DNA of 64,000 nucleotides from Jatrophihabitans sp. (GTDB taxonomy: Bacteria > Actinomycetota > Actinomycetes > Mycobacteriales > Jatrophihabitantaceae), in assembly GCA_036389035.1 (NCBI GenBank), contig DASVQQ010000007.1, positions 186,001-250,000 on the forward strand, given 5' to 3'. The notes under the pieces are model-generated. The model worked only from the letters and a program-made list of their open reading frames with translations, did not search any database and had not been told where the DNA came from. Every line of letters starts with the position of its first letter. Within the stretch, counting starts at the first letter, position 1. A program made the translations under genes and the position numbers. Of the stretch, positions 43,361 through 52,678 are shown in pieces.

Positions 43361-45093
43361 CGTGCACCGCCGGTGGTCGCCCGGATCCGGTAGATCTTGC
43401 GGCTGCCGAAGGCGGCTGATGTGACGAACGGCCCTCCCTTGGCGAGCGCTGCGGCCATTGTGCGCTCATCGAGACGAACGGCGGGGTTCTCGATGTTCGT
43501 CGCGCCGTACTTCAGGGCCATGTCGAGGATCTCGGCAAGCGAGCCGTTGGGAATCATCACGGTCGCGAATCCGGTGCCCTGGTTGTCCTCCCAGGGGTTG
43601 CGGGTCATCAGCACAAGACGACGATTCAAGCAGGCCTGCTCGGCCTGCATCGGCTTGATCAGTGTGGCGACGTTGCTTCCCACCACATTGTTGTGGCGGA
43701 CTGTCGCCCGGCTATGACGCGCGACGGACAAGAGCGGAAAAACGATCAAGGCCAGACAGCAGACGACGGTCACCCGTGTTGTCACCACGCCGCGGCCGAG
43801 TTGGACCAACGCGGCCACCACGAGGATGGGTACGCCGGCCACCATCGTTTTGATGGTCGCGGCGCCTGACCAGCTCGGTGCGACCAGCGCTGTGGACAGC
43901 AACGCGGCGACCAGGAAACCCGCGGGAACCAACCAGTCGGACCGCAGCACGCCCCGAGCCCACGACCACGACCGCAGTGGCGTGGCTGCACCGCGGCGAC
44001 TGCCGAACGCGGCGCCGCCGATCAGCAGCAGTCCCAGGATGGCCGTGACGGGGTCGAGCCTGCTGAACGCGACCGCGAGCACCGAAGGGATGCCGCGCAG
44101 GCGGGACAGGAAGAATTCCTGCACTCCGCTGCCCAGCAAGTTGGACAACGTATGCGGCACGTGCGGGGCGAACAGGTTCTCATACGAGGTGATGAACGGA
44201 AACGACGATGAGGCGGGCGGTGTCGGCGTGCCGAACTGCGAGAAGTTGCGGCTCAGGTACGGAACCGACACCGCTAGGTAGCCCAGCAGCAGCAAGCCCA
44301 CCCTGACGAACCAACGGTTGCGCTCGTTCCATGCGAAGGCGGCCAGGCCGAGTACCGCGCACAGCACGAGCCCTTCGGTGCGGGACTGGGCGGCCAATGC
44401 ACCCAACACCCCTGCTACCGGCCACAGCAGGACCAGTCGGCGGGCGTAGATCGCGGCAGCCATGGCCGGAACGGCGAACGCGCCAAGATAGACTGCGCTC
44501 TCGGTCTGCATCACGTAGGACGAGACCACCGGCTGCACCAGCGCGACGACAGCGCTGACGGCCGGCACCCAGGGGGCGGCGCTCAGCGCCCTGGCCATCG
44601 CGTAGGTGCCGACGCACATCAGCACCACCAACGCGATGTTGAGATTCAACACCGCGGGCAGGCCGCCTCCGGATCTGAGCGCCAGCGCCATCAGCTGGGA
44701 CGGCAGCGGCAGCCAGTAATCGAAGGCGTAATGGTGCAGCGGGGTGTCCGGCACCAGGAAGTGCCACACATAGTCGATGTTCGGGCCGCGTCCGGCGTGG
44801 ATGTTCTGGGCCACCCCGTAGGCGAAAGCCGCGTCGGCGTGGCCGGGATAGCGAGCGTCGCGGGCCACCGACATCCAGTAGCCGCACACCACCGCGGTCA
44901 GCAGCAGCGCGCCCAGGGCCGCCAGCAGCTCCACCCCGCGAGAAGTCAGGCGCGCCTGCCGGCGTCGGCCGCCCGCCGCGAGGGTCGGCCGGTCAGCGTC
45001 GGCCGTCTGAGCCTCAGCAGCCGACTCGGCCGGCCCGACGCGCTCGGGATCAGCGGGACGGTTCGACCGACCCGCTGCGTCGGTCGGCGGCAC
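43354..45093 (-). CDS. GT-C-like polytopic membrane glycosyltransferase (paralogue 1)
   Basis: 579 residues, same architecture as the gene after it: cytoplasmic tail, PGHADAAFAYGVAQNIHAGRGP loop, WHFLVPDTPLHHYAFDYWLP, many helices, C-terminal AAFGSRKIYRIRATTGGARC. The central halves differ more than the ends, indicating an older duplication with constrained termini. Encoded 18 bases after the epimerase stop, in the five-gene minus-strand operon. Start GTG 45093. Donor and acceptor unknown. Confidence 0.7.
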   Translation of the reverse strand: MPPTDAAGRSNRPADPERVGPAESAAEAQTADADRPTLAAGGRRRQARLTSRGVELLAALGALLLTAVVCGYWMSVARDARYPGHADAAFAYGVAQNIHAGRGPNIDYVWHFLVPDTPLHHYAFDYWLPLPSQLMALALRSGGGLPAVLNLNIALVVLMCVGTYAMARALSAAPWVPAVSAVVALVQPVVSSYVMQTESAVYLGAFAVPAMAAAIYARRLVLLWPVAGVLGALAAQSRTEGLVLCAVLGLAAFAWNERNRWFVRVGLLLLGYLAVSVPYLSRNFSQFGTPTPPASSSFPFITSYENLFAPHVPHTLSNLLGSGVQEFFLSRLRGIPSVLAVAFSRLDPVTAILGLLLIGGAAFGSRRGAATPLRSWSWARGVLRSDWLVPAGFLVAALLSTALVAPSWSGAATIKTMVAGVPILVVAALVQLGRGVVTTRVTVVCCLALIVFPLLSVARHSRATVRHNNVVGSNVATLIKPMQAEQACLNRRLVLMTRNPWEDNQGTGFATVMIPNGSLAEILDMALKYGATNIENPAVRLDERTMAAALAKGGPFVTSAAFGSRKIYRIRATTGGARC

Positions 45094-45111
45094 GGCAGGG
45101 TGTGTGGCGCT

Positions 45112-46176
45112 CTACAGCCGGCCGTCGGCGACGGCCTCGGTGACCCACGGAATGACCTCGTCCAGCATCTCGTCCAGGCTGGTGGTGCACTCGAAGCCGA
45201 GCACCTCGCGGGCCTTGGCCACGTCCGGAACCCGCTTCTGCACGTCGTACTCGTAGGCCGGGTCGCAGACCAGGTTCAGGGGGACGTCGCCCTTGATCTT
45301 CTTCCAGATCACCGCGGCCAGCTCCCGGACACTGGTGCTCTCCGGGGTCGAGATGTTGAAGTCGTTGTTGAGCGCGGCGTCGTGCGACATGCACTCGACG
45401 ATGCCCTTGGCCAGGTCGCCGCCGTAGGTGTAATGCCTGATCTGGTTGCCCTCGCCCAAGATGTGCAGCGGGTCCTGACCCTTGACGATCTTCTGCACCA
45501 GGTCCGGGACCACGTGGCTCATCGCCAGCTTGACGTTGCCCGAGGCGATCTCGACGTCACCGAGAGCGCGGCCCTCGCCGATGCCCACGCAGTTGAACGG
45601 GCGGATCACCGTGTAAGGCAGCTGGTACTGGTCCCAGGCGGCCTTGGCGAAGTACTCCACGGCCAGCTTCTGGAAGCCGTAGGAGGACAGCGGCGGCGGG
45701 ATCTTGCGCTCGTCGCCCTCCTTGGACGGCCAGTGCTCGGTGGACTCGAACACCATCGAGGACGACAGGTAGGTGACCTTCTTGAGCTTGCCGTTCTGGT
45801 GGGCGGCGATCGCGGCGTCGCAGGAGGAGGCCATGATCCGCTCGTTGGTCGCCAGCAGGTCATAGGCGTAGGCGTGGAAGTAGGAGATGCCGCCGATCAG
45901 GGCCGCGCCGGCGATGAAGTGGTCACAGTCGGACAGCAGCTTGGTCATCAGCTCGACGTCGCGGGCGTCGCCCTCGACGAAGTGGTAGTCGGGGTGGTTG
46001 TCGTATGATTTCACGACCGGCCCGTACTTGGAGTAGTTGTCGATGCCGACCACCGAATAACCGCGGCGGAGCAGCTCTTCGACCACGTAACCACCGATGA
46101 ATCCGGCCGAGCCGGAAACCATGACCTTCTGCTGTGCTGCCTGGTCCTGCTGTGCTTCCAATGAGTTGGCGCTCAC
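45112..46176 (-). CDS. NAD-dependent epimerase/dehydratase
   Basis: 354 residues, extended SDR. Cofactor motif VSGSAGFIGGYVVEEL, DARDVELM, catalytic YGFQK (YxxxK) preceded by LSSSMVF, and RPFNCVGIGEGRAL. It resembles GDP-mannose/UDP-sugar epimerases and 4,6-dehydratases. With the neighbouring nucleotide-sugar dehydrogenase it would supply an activated sugar. Start GTG 46176 overlaps the GT2 stop (GTGA). Confidence 0.85.
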   Translation of the reverse strand: MSANSLEAQQDQAAQQKVMVSGSAGFIGGYVVEELLRRGYSVVGIDNYSKYGPVVKSYDNHPDYHFVEGDARDVELMTKLLSDCDHFIAGAALIGGISYFHAYAYDLLATNERIMASSCDAAIAAHQNGKLKKVTYLSSSMVFESTEHWPSKEGDERKIPPPLSSYGFQKLAVEYFAKAAWDQYQLPYTVIRPFNCVGIGEGRALGDVEIASGNVKLAMSHVVPDLVQKIVKGQDPLHILGEGNQIRHYTYGGDLAKGIVECMSHDAALNNDFNISTPESTSVRELAAVIWKKIKGDVPLNLVCDPAYEYDVQKRVPDVAKAREVLGFECTTSLDEMLDEVIPWVTEAVADGRL

Positions 46177-46952
46177 GAGTTCTGCTTTCCCTTTGTCGGT
46201 TTGTTGTTCTGCTGGGCGATGGCCGCCGCCGCGCGGGCGACCTGCTCCTTGGTCAGCTGGGGTCCGAAAGCGAATCGGTACCACCGCAGGTAGCGCGGTA
46301 TCCAGGCGGCGAGCTTGAAATTCGACTCGCCGAGCGTCCGATCGAGCCAGATGGTGGGCACCTCGGCGACCGGACGGCGCAGCCGGCGGGCCTTGGCGGT
46401 CAGCTCCAGGCCGATCTCGAAGCCGCTGCGGCTGTCGATGCCGACCTCGCGGACGAACTCGGTGGAGAAGGCCTTGAAGCTGTTGGTGGCGTCGCGGGTG
46501 CCGACCCGGCCCAACGTGCCCAGCGAGCGCCCGGCGGTCTTGGACAGCATCGACTTGAACATCGGGCCGCCGACCTGCTGGCCGCCGGCCGAGTACCGCG
46601 AGGCCGCCGCCACCACCACGCCACGGTCCACCAGCCGCGCCAGCTCGTCGATCTGGCGCGGGTCGTCGCTGCCGTCGGCCATGGTGACCACCACGACCGG
46701 GTTCTTGACCTGGTCGATGCCGTACCGGATCGCGTTGGCGGGCCCGCGGCCGTAGGTGTTGATCAGGGTGTGCAGCCGTGGCTCGCGCTCGGCGTAGGCG
46801 CGCAGCACCGGCACCGTGCTGTCCTCTTCGAAGTCGACCACGACCAGGATCTCGCACTCGGACTCGACGGCGTCGAAGATCCGGTCCAGCACCGGGATGA
46901 TGGCCTCACCCTCGTTGTAGGCCGGGATGACGACCGAGATCGCCAGGCTCAT
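46173..46952 (-). CDS. family 2 glycosyltransferase
   Basis: 259 residues. GT-A fold: SVVIPAYNEGEAIIPVLDRI, then VVVDFEEDST in the DxD area, VVVVTMADGSDDP, and RDATNSFKAF/SGFEIGLELT near the acceptor site, as in DPM1/polyprenyl-phosphate sugar synthases. No C-terminal membrane helix. It could charge a polyprenyl phosphate for the two GT-C-like proteins (inference). Eleven-base gap after the dehydrogenase. Confidence 0.85.
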   Translation of the reverse strand: MSLAISVVIPAYNEGEAIIPVLDRIFDAVESECEILVVVDFEEDSTVPVLRAYAEREPRLHTLINTYGRGPANAIRYGIDQVKNPVVVVTMADGSDDPRQIDELARLVDRGVVVAAASRYSAGGQQVGGPMFKSMLSKTAGRSLGTLGRVGTRDATNSFKAFSTEFVREVGIDSRSGFEIGLELTAKARRLRRPVAEVPTIWLDRTLGESNFKLAAWIPRYLRWYRFAFGPQLTKEQVARAAAAIAQQNNKPTKGKQNS

Positions 46953-46962
46953 GTCTGCTCGC

Positions 46963-48177
46963 TCATACGACGGTGCCCTGTCCGAGCAGGTTCCAGACGT
47001 CGGCCACCGGCAGGCTGGTGACCAGGTCGCGGTACTGCTTGTGCGGCGCGCCGATGATCAGCAGGTCGACGTTGGCCAGCACGTGCTCCAGCGACTCGAG
47101 GTTGGCATCGACGCTGACGTACGGGTCGGTGCACAGCACCTGCTTGGCCCTGAATTCAAGAATCCGCTTCAACTTGTAGGACAAACTCGATCGGATGTCG
47201 TCGCTCTCGCCCTTGAACGCCATGCCGAGGATGCCGACCCGGAGGTTGGCCAGGTCGTACTTGGCCTCCAGCTTCGAGACCAGGTAGAGCGGCAGTCCCT
47301 CGTTCACCAGCATCGCCGAGTGGCCCAGGATGAAGGAGTTGTCGGTGAAAGCCGCCAGCTGCATGGTGTCCTTGAACAGGCAGGGCCCGGCGGCGAAGCC
47401 CGCGCCGGGCATGTCGGCGGCCCGCGGGTAGTCATGGGCCAGCGCGCCGCGGATCCGGTCGAAGTCCAGGCCCTGGTCGTTGGCCATCACGTAGAACTGG
47501 TTGGCGGCGGCGAACTTGATGTAGCGCCAGGTGTTGGTGAACAGCTTGGCGAGCTCCGCCTCTTCGGGCGTGAGCTCGACGATGCTGTTGGTCAGGTTCG
47601 CGAACAGCGCTCCGGCGCGCGAGAGCACCGGCGCCGACCGCGCCGAGACGATCTGGGGCAGCGAGAACAGCTCCTCCATCGCCTTGCCCTCGGCGATGCG
47701 CTCGGGGCAGAAGGCCACGTCGATGTCGATGCCCTCGGCGGCCAGCAGCTTCTCGACCCGCTGGGTGACGCCCGGGTAGACGGTGCTGCGCAGCACCAGC
47801 AGCTGGCCGGGCCGAAAGTGCTGCTTGCACTCGTCCAGGGCCCGCGGCACCGCGTGCGGGTCCGGGTTGAGGTGCTCGTCCACCGGCGTGCCGATCACCA
47901 CCACGATGTGCTCGCCGCGGCTGACCACGCTCGGGTCGACGGTGGCCTCGAGCCGGCCGGCCGCCAGCACCCGCTGCAGCACCTCGGTGGCGCCGTCCTC
48001 GCGGAACGGCAGCTCGCCGGACAGGATGGTCTTGACCGCCAGCTCGTTGAGGTCATAGATGCCGACGCGCAGCCCGCGGTCGGCGAAGGCGATCGCCAGG
48101 GGCAGGCCGACGTGGCCGCCGCCACCCACCACCACGACGTCGAAGTCGAAGCCGCTTGCGCGAGAGTCGGTTGACAT
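46963..48177 (-). CDS. UDP-sugar 6-dehydrogenase family protein
   Basis: 404 residues. NAD motif VVVVGGGGHVGLPLAIAFADRG, then VVIGTPVDEHLNP, a catalytic-loop cysteine in MPGAGFAAGPCLFKDTMQL, and GILGMAFKGESDDIRSSLSYKL, the UDP-glucose/UDP-ManNAc dehydrogenase pattern. It oxidises the C6 hydroxyl to a uronic acid. First gene of the minus-strand glycan operon (48177 to 41591). The start is ATG 48177. Confidence 0.88.
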   Translation of the reverse strand: MSTDSRASGFDFDVVVVGGGGHVGLPLAIAFADRGLRVGIYDLNELAVKTILSGELPFREDGATEVLQRVLAAGRLEATVDPSVVSRGEHIVVVIGTPVDEHLNPDPHAVPRALDECKQHFRPGQLLVLRSTVYPGVTQRVEKLLAAEGIDIDVAFCPERIAEGKAMEELFSLPQIVSARSAPVLSRAGALFANLTNSIVELTPEEAELAKLFTNTWRYIKFAAANQFYVMANDQGLDFDRIRGALAHDYPRAADMPGAGFAAGPCLFKDTMQLAAFTDNSFILGHSAMLVNEGLPLYLVSKLEAKYDLANLRVGILGMAFKGESDDIRSSLSYKLKRILEFRAKQVLCTDPYVSVDANLESLEHVLANVDLLIIGAPHKQYRDLVTSLPVADVWNLLGQGTVV

Positions 48178-48329
48178 TCGTTAGGTATCCGATCCTCAAG
48201 CCGTCTGAGTCACTTTCCTGATGCCGTCTTTCCGGCACGGTCGCGGACAAAGTGTATCCGGGCGGCGCCGTTGCACCCTAAAGCGCGCCCGGGACGGCGG
48301 TTCAGCGGTGGGTCACCAAGGCTATGTTA

Positions 48330-48344
48330 TAGTCATAGTGACTA
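48330..48344 (+). promoter_or_regulatory. probable NrtR operator
   Basis: TAGTCA-TAG-TGACTA is a perfect dyad (six-base arms, three-base spacer) about 90 bases upstream of pnuC, in an AT-rich patch with a TATGTTATA sequence before it that could supply the -10. A GTCA..TGAC core is the type reported for NrtR Nudix repressors, and an nrtR-like gene ends the operon. Confidence 0.6.
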
Positions 48345-48433
48345 ATTCATTGAGAGCATGACATCGGTAGAACGGCGTCTCGCCGCGGCCCTGACACGTG
48401 CCTCACACGACGGTGGTCAGCGAGGAGTTCGCG

Positions 48434-49099
48434 ATGCCCGACGTACTCGACTGGCTGGGCAGCCCTGCCTTCACGGCCTTCGGCGCACCCACCTCCAACG
48501 CGGAGCTGCTGGGGTTCGTCACCGGCGTGCTGTGCGTGTGGCTCGTCGCGCGGCAGCGGGTCCTGAACTGGCCGGTGGGCATTGCGAGCTGCCTGTTCTT
48601 CATCCTGCTGTTCACCGACGCAGGGCTCTACGGCGACGCCAGTCTGCAGGTCGTGTTCATCCTGCTCGGGCTGTGGGGCTGGGCGCGGTGGCTGGCCGGC
48701 CGTCGCAGCACCGAGAAGATGCCGGTCAGCCGCTCGTCGCACCAGGAGTGGCTCGGTTACGCCGTAGCCCTCGTCGTGGGCGCCGCTGTCATGTGGGCCT
48801 TCCTCGATCAGTTCACCTCCTCGACCGTGCCGCTCGCCGACGGGCTGACCACGACGCTCTCGCTCATCGCCACCTATGGCCAGATCAAGAAGCGCGTGGA
48901 GTGCTGGTACTTCTGGATCGCGGCGGACCTCGTCTACATTCCGCTCTACCAGCACAAGGGCCTCACGCTGACCGCGCTGCTCTACATCGGCTTCGCCTGC
49001 CTGTGCGTCTACGGCCTGCTCGACTGGCGGCGCTCGGAGCGCACCGAGCGCTCGGTCGAGGTTCTCCCGCTGACCACCGCTGCCCAAGGCATGGCATGA
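48434..49099 (+). CDS. pnuC: PnuC-type nicotinamide riboside/mononucleotide transporter
   Basis: 221 residues with about seven helices. The family core is seen in WPVGIASCLFFILLFTDAGLY, LWGWARWL and KRVECWYFWIAADLVYIPLY, with Trp/Asn-type ligand residues. GAGGAG lies eight bases before ATG 48434, favoured over a GTG at 48398. First gene of a three-gene operon with NadR and a NrtR-like regulator; it imports NAD precursors that NadR phosphorylates. Confidence 0.88.
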   Translation: MPDVLDWLGSPAFTAFGAPTSNAELLGFVTGVLCVWLVARQRVLNWPVGIASCLFFILLFTDAGLYGDASLQVVFILLGLWGWARWLAGRRSTEKMPVSRSSHQEWLGYAVALVVGAAVMWAFLDQFTSSTVPLADGLTTTLSLIATYGQIKKRVECWYFWIAADLVYIPLYQHKGLTLTALLYIGFACLCVYGLLDWRRSERTERSVEVLPLTTAAQGMA

Positions 49100-50259
49100 C
49101 TGCCTTCGCTCACGGGTTCGTCCTGGGCAAGTTCTACCCGCCGCACGAGGGTCATCACCTTCTCGTCCGGACCGCAGCCGCGCAGTGCGACCAGGTGACC
49201 GTGCTGGTCATGTCGTCACAGGGGGAGTCCCTCCCGCTCACCGACCGCGTGGCGTGGATGCGCGCGGTGCACGGCGAGACGCCACAGGTGACCGTGCTGG
49301 GAGTGGTGTGCGACTGCCCGCTCGACCTCGGCTCGGAGGTCGTGTGGGAGGCGCAGGTCGCGGTGATGCGGGCAGCGCTGAGAAACGCCGGACGGCCTGC
49401 CGTGGACGCGGTCTTCAGCAGCGAGTCCTACGGCGACGAGCTGGCAGCCCGGCTCGGCGGCAAGCACGTGTCCGTGGACCCTGCGCGGGTGCAGATGCCG
49501 GTGTCGGGAACGGCATGCCGCGCCGACCTCGCCGCCATGTGGACCCGGCTGCACCCGGTCGTGCGCCAGGGGCTCGCGGCACGCGTAGTCGTCGTCGGCG
49601 CTGAGTCGACCGGCACTACCACGGTGAGCCACGCGCTCGCCCAGCGGTTTCGAGACCGCGGTGGAGTGTGGGCCTCGACGGGTTGGGTGCCCGAGTTCGG
49701 CCGCGACTTCACCGTCAGGAAGTGGGACGAGGCGAAGGAGCGGGCTCGAGCAGCCGGCCGGCCCGAGCCCGAGATGACCGAGCTGGTCTGGACGGCTGAT
49801 GACTTCGCCCTCATCGCCGCTCGGCAGACCGCGCTCGAGAATGCCGCAGCGGCAGCGAGTTCTCCCCTGCTGGTCTGCGACACCGATGCCTTCGCTACAA
49901 GGGTGTGGGAGTACCGCTACCTCGGCGCAGGGAGCTCTGGCTCCCACGAGGCTGCCAATGAGGCCCTTCCTCGCCGTGACGTTTACCTGCTGACCGACCA
50001 CCGGGGTGTGCCGTTCGCCCAGGACGGCCTCCGCGACGGGGAGCACATCCGGGCTGACATGACCGGCTGGTTCGTTGAGGCACTCACGGCCGCCGGTCAC
50101 TCCTGGGTCCTGCTCAGCGGGACCCTCGAGGAGCGCATCGATCTGGCCACGCGAGTCGTCAACCAGATGCTGGTCCTGCGCTCCACCTTCGCCGGACCCC
50201 TTCCATGGGCAGCGGCCTCATCCACCAATCCGTCCACGACGCCAGAGCTGACGGCATGA
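49096..50259 (+). CDS. nadR: NadR-like NMN adenylyltransferase / nicotinamide riboside kinase
   Basis: 387 residues, two domains. N-terminal nucleotidyltransferase site: LGKFYPPHEGHHLLVRTA (HxGH), later VDAVFSSESYGDELA. C-terminal kinase: VVVGAESTGTTTVSHALA in the P-loop, ETLVWT-like MTELVWTADDFAL, LLVCDTDAFATRVW (Walker B). The P-loop Lys of GxxxxGK[ST] is replaced by Thr. No N-terminal HTH as in enterobacterial NadR, so it is an enzyme only. ATGA overlap with pnuC. Confidence 0.88.
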   Translation: MTAFAHGFVLGKFYPPHEGHHLLVRTAAAQCDQVTVLVMSSQGESLPLTDRVAWMRAVHGETPQVTVLGVVCDCPLDLGSEVVWEAQVAVMRAALRNAGRPAVDAVFSSESYGDELAARLGGKHVSVDPARVQMPVSGTACRADLAAMWTRLHPVVRQGLAARVVVVGAESTGTTTVSHALAQRFRDRGGVWASTGWVPEFGRDFTVRKWDEAKERARAAGRPEPEMTELVWTADDFALIAARQTALENAAAAASSPLLVCDTDAFATRVWEYRYLGAGSSGSHEAANEALPRRDVYLLTDHRGVPFAQDGLRDGEHIRADMTGWFVEALTAAGHSWVLLSGTLEERIDLATRVVNQMLVLRSTFAGPLPWAAASSTNPSTTPELTA

Positions 50260-51104
50260 GCACAAAGACCCCGAGCACTCGGCAGGGCGAGGACGCCTTC
50301 CTCGCGTCCTACGACCCGAGCCAGTACCCCACGTTCGCCTTGACGGTCGACCTCACCATCTTCACCATCCGCAACGGTGCCCTGTGCGTCCTGCTCATCG
50401 AGCGCGGTGACCACCCCTACAAGGGTTTCTGGGCGCTGCCCGGCGGCCACGTCGTCCACTCGGTGGAGAATGCCGAGACGGCAGCGATCCGCGAGCTCGG
50501 TGAGGAGACCGGCCTCGACTGGGGCAGCCTCGGCGCGGGCCACCTCGAGCAGGTCCGCACCTACAGCGACCCGGACCGCGACCCGCGCGTCAAATCTGGT
50601 CTGCACGTCGCCTCGATCGCCTACTTCGCCTTAGCTCCCGACCTGCCAGACCCGCGGGCCGGGACCGACGCTTCGGCGGCGCGCTACTGGCCGGTGGCCG
50701 ATCTGGACCTCGCGACGCAGGCCCGCCACTGGCAGGACCGCAGCGCGTACCCCGGAGACGCCCCCGCCTTGGCCTACGATCACGCGCGGATCCTGTCCGA
50801 CAGCCTGGAACGGGTGCGGGCGAAGCTGGAGTACACCACCTTGGCTACGCGGTTCGTCAGTGAGCCCTTCAGTCTCAACGACCTGCGCCGGGTCTACGTG
50901 GCCGTCTGGGGAGCAGCGCCTGACCTGGGCAACTTCCGCCGCAAGGTGCTAAGCACCGAGGGGTTCGTGCGCCCTGCTGCGCAGAAGGCCGGCTCATCGG
51001 CCAGCGACCGGGGCGGCCCGCGTCCGATGCTCTATCTCCGCGGCGAGGCGGCCCTGCTGCACCCGGCGATGTTGCGCACCCCGACCTCCGTTCACGAGTG
51101 CTGA
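50256..51104 (+). CDS. nrtR: NrtR-type Nudix transcriptional regulator
   Basis: 282 residues. A Nudix box is seen at GGHVVHSVENAETAAIRELGEETGL, following ALPGGHVV; the box is partly degenerate (family members sense ADP-ribose rather than hydrolyse it). The C-terminal winged helix covers KLEYTTLATRFVSEPFSLNDLRRVYVAVWG. Together these mark NrtR regulators of NAD metabolism. ATG 50256 gives an ATGA overlap with nadR. It would repress its own operon through the site at 48330-48344. Confidence 0.88.
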   Translation: MSTKTPSTRQGEDAFLASYDPSQYPTFALTVDLTIFTIRNGALCVLLIERGDHPYKGFWALPGGHVVHSVENAETAAIRELGEETGLDWGSLGAGHLEQVRTYSDPDRDPRVKSGLHVASIAYFALAPDLPDPRAGTDASAARYWPVADLDLATQARHWQDRSAYPGDAPALAYDHARILSDSLERVRAKLEYTTLATRFVSEPFSLNDLRRVYVAVWGAAPDLGNFRRKVLSTEGFVRPAAQKAGSSASDRGGPRPMLYLRGEAALLHPAMLRTPTSVHEC

Positions 51105-51201
51105 TCCGCCCCGCATCCCCCTTGGCGTTCTCGTCGTGAAAAGGTAGAACAGGTACTGAAATCGTTGTCCAAACCGCTGAAGAGCAACCGGAAGGTACGC
51201 A

Positions 51202-52632
51202 ATGACGCGCTCGCTAACCAACTTCATCAACGGTGAGCAGGTTCCGGCCGCCGACGGACGCACCCTGGACGTGACGAATCCGGCAACCGGGCAGGTCTAC
51301 CTCAGCTCGCCGGTGTCCGGCCCCGAGGACGTCGACCGGGCCTACCAGGCGGCGGCGACCGCCTTCGAGAGCTGGCGCGACACCACCCCCAGCGAGCGGC
51401 AGCAGGCGCTGCTGAAGTTCGCCGACGCGGTCGAGTCGCGGACCGAGGAGCTCATCGCGGTCGAGAGCGAGAACACCGGCAAGCCGATCGGGCTGACCCG
51501 CAGCGAGGAGGTCCCGCCGATGGTGGACCAGATCCGGTTCTTCGCCGGCGCGGCCCGGGTGCTGGAGGGCCGCTCGGCCGGGGAGTACATGGCCGGTCAC
51601 ACCTCCTACGTCCGGCGCGAGCCGGTCGGGGTGTGCGGTCAGGTGACGCCGTGGAACTACCCGATGATGATGGCGGTCTGGAAGTTCGCCCCGGCGCTGG
51701 CCGCCGGCAACACCGTGGTGCTCAAGCCGTCGGACACCACGCCGGCCTCGACGGTGCTGCTGGCCGAGATCGCCGCCGAGTTCTTTCCGCCCGGCGTGTT
51801 CAACGTCGTCTGCGGTGACCGCGACACTGGCCGGGCGCTGATCGCCCACCCCACCCCGGCGATGGTCTCGATCACCGGTTCGCCCCGGGCCGGCATGCAG
51901 GTGGCCGAGGCCGCGGCCAAGGACCTCAAGCGGGTGCACCTGGAACTGGGCGGCAAGGCGCCGGTGGTGGTGTTCGACGACGTCGACGTCGAGGCCGCCG
52001 CCGAGGCGATCGCGGTCGCCGGCTACTTCAACGCCGGCCAGGACTGCACGGCCGCGACTCGGGTGCTGGCCCCGGCCGGCTTCGCCGAGGAGTTCGCCGC
52101 AGCGCTGGCCGAGCAGGCCAACTCCACGAAGACCGGCGCCGCCGATGACGACGACGTGCTGTACGGGCCGCTGAACAACGCCAACCAGCTGCGGCACGTC
52201 TCGGGCCTGGTGGACCGGCTGCCCGAGCACGCCACGGTGCTGACCGGCGGCCACCAGCAGGGCGAGGCCGGCTACTTCTACTCCCCGACGGTGCTGTCCG
52301 GGCTGCGCCAGGACGACGAGCAGATCCAGACCGAGATCTTCGGCCCGGTCATCACGGTGCAGGCCTTCACCGACGAGGACGAGGCGATCCGGTGGGCCAA
52401 CGGCGTCGAGTACGGCCTGGCGTCCTCGGTGTGGACCCGCGACCACGGCCGGGCGATGCGGGTCTCGCGCCGGCTGGACTTCGGCTGCGTCTGGGTGAAC
52501 ACCCACATCCCGCTGGTCGCCGAGATGCCGCACGGCGGTTTCAAGCACTCTGGCTACGGCAAGGACCTGTCGATGTACGGACTGGAGGACTACACCCGGA
52601 TCAAGCACGTCATGCACAACATCGATTTCTGA
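51202..52632 (+). CDS. aldehyde dehydrogenase, probably gamma-aminobutyraldehyde dehydrogenase
   Basis: 476 residues, NAD-aldehyde dehydrogenase fold. [22 protein letters not shown] with the oxyanion Asn, [15 protein letters not shown] with the general-base Glu, and catalytic Cys in [12 protein letters not shown]. The GQDCTA signature and the GABA transaminase neighbour argue for PatD/PuuC-type gamma-aminobutyraldehyde oxidation in putrescine breakdown. Start ATG 51202 follows GGAAGG nine bases upstream. Confidence 0.82.
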   Translation: MTRSLTNFINGEQVPAADGRTLDVTNPATGQVYLSSPVSGPEDVDRAYQAAATAFESWRDTTPSERQQALLKFADAVESRTEELIAVESENTGKPIGLTRSEEVPPMVDQIRFFAGAARVLEGRSAGEYMAGHTSYVRREPVGVCGQVTPWNYPMMMAVWKFAPALAAGNTVVLKPSDTTPASTVLLAEIAAEFFPPGVFNVVCGDRDTGRALIAHPTPAMVSITGSPRAGMQVAEAAAKDLKRVHLELGGKAPVVVFDDVDVEAAAEAIAVAGYFNAGQDCTAATRVLAPAGFAEEFAAALAEQANSTKTGAADDDDVLYGPLNNANQLRHVSGLVDRLPEHATVLTGGHQQGEAGYFYSPTVLSGLRQDDEQIQTEIFGPVITVQAFTDEDEAIRWANGVEYGLASSVWTRDHGRAMRVSRRLDFGCVWVNTHIPLVAEMPHGGFKHSGYGKDLSMYGLEDYTRIKHVMHNIDF

Positions 52633-52678
52633 GGGCGGCTCTAGAATCAGGGGCAAGCCCGCAGACTTGGAGACCGCC

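Noticed and set aside
48358-49095. Extended N-terminus for NadR from an in-frame upstream ATG
   Set aside because: It runs through the pnuC gene in another frame and lacks family similarity; ATG 49096 matches the HxGH-domain start.
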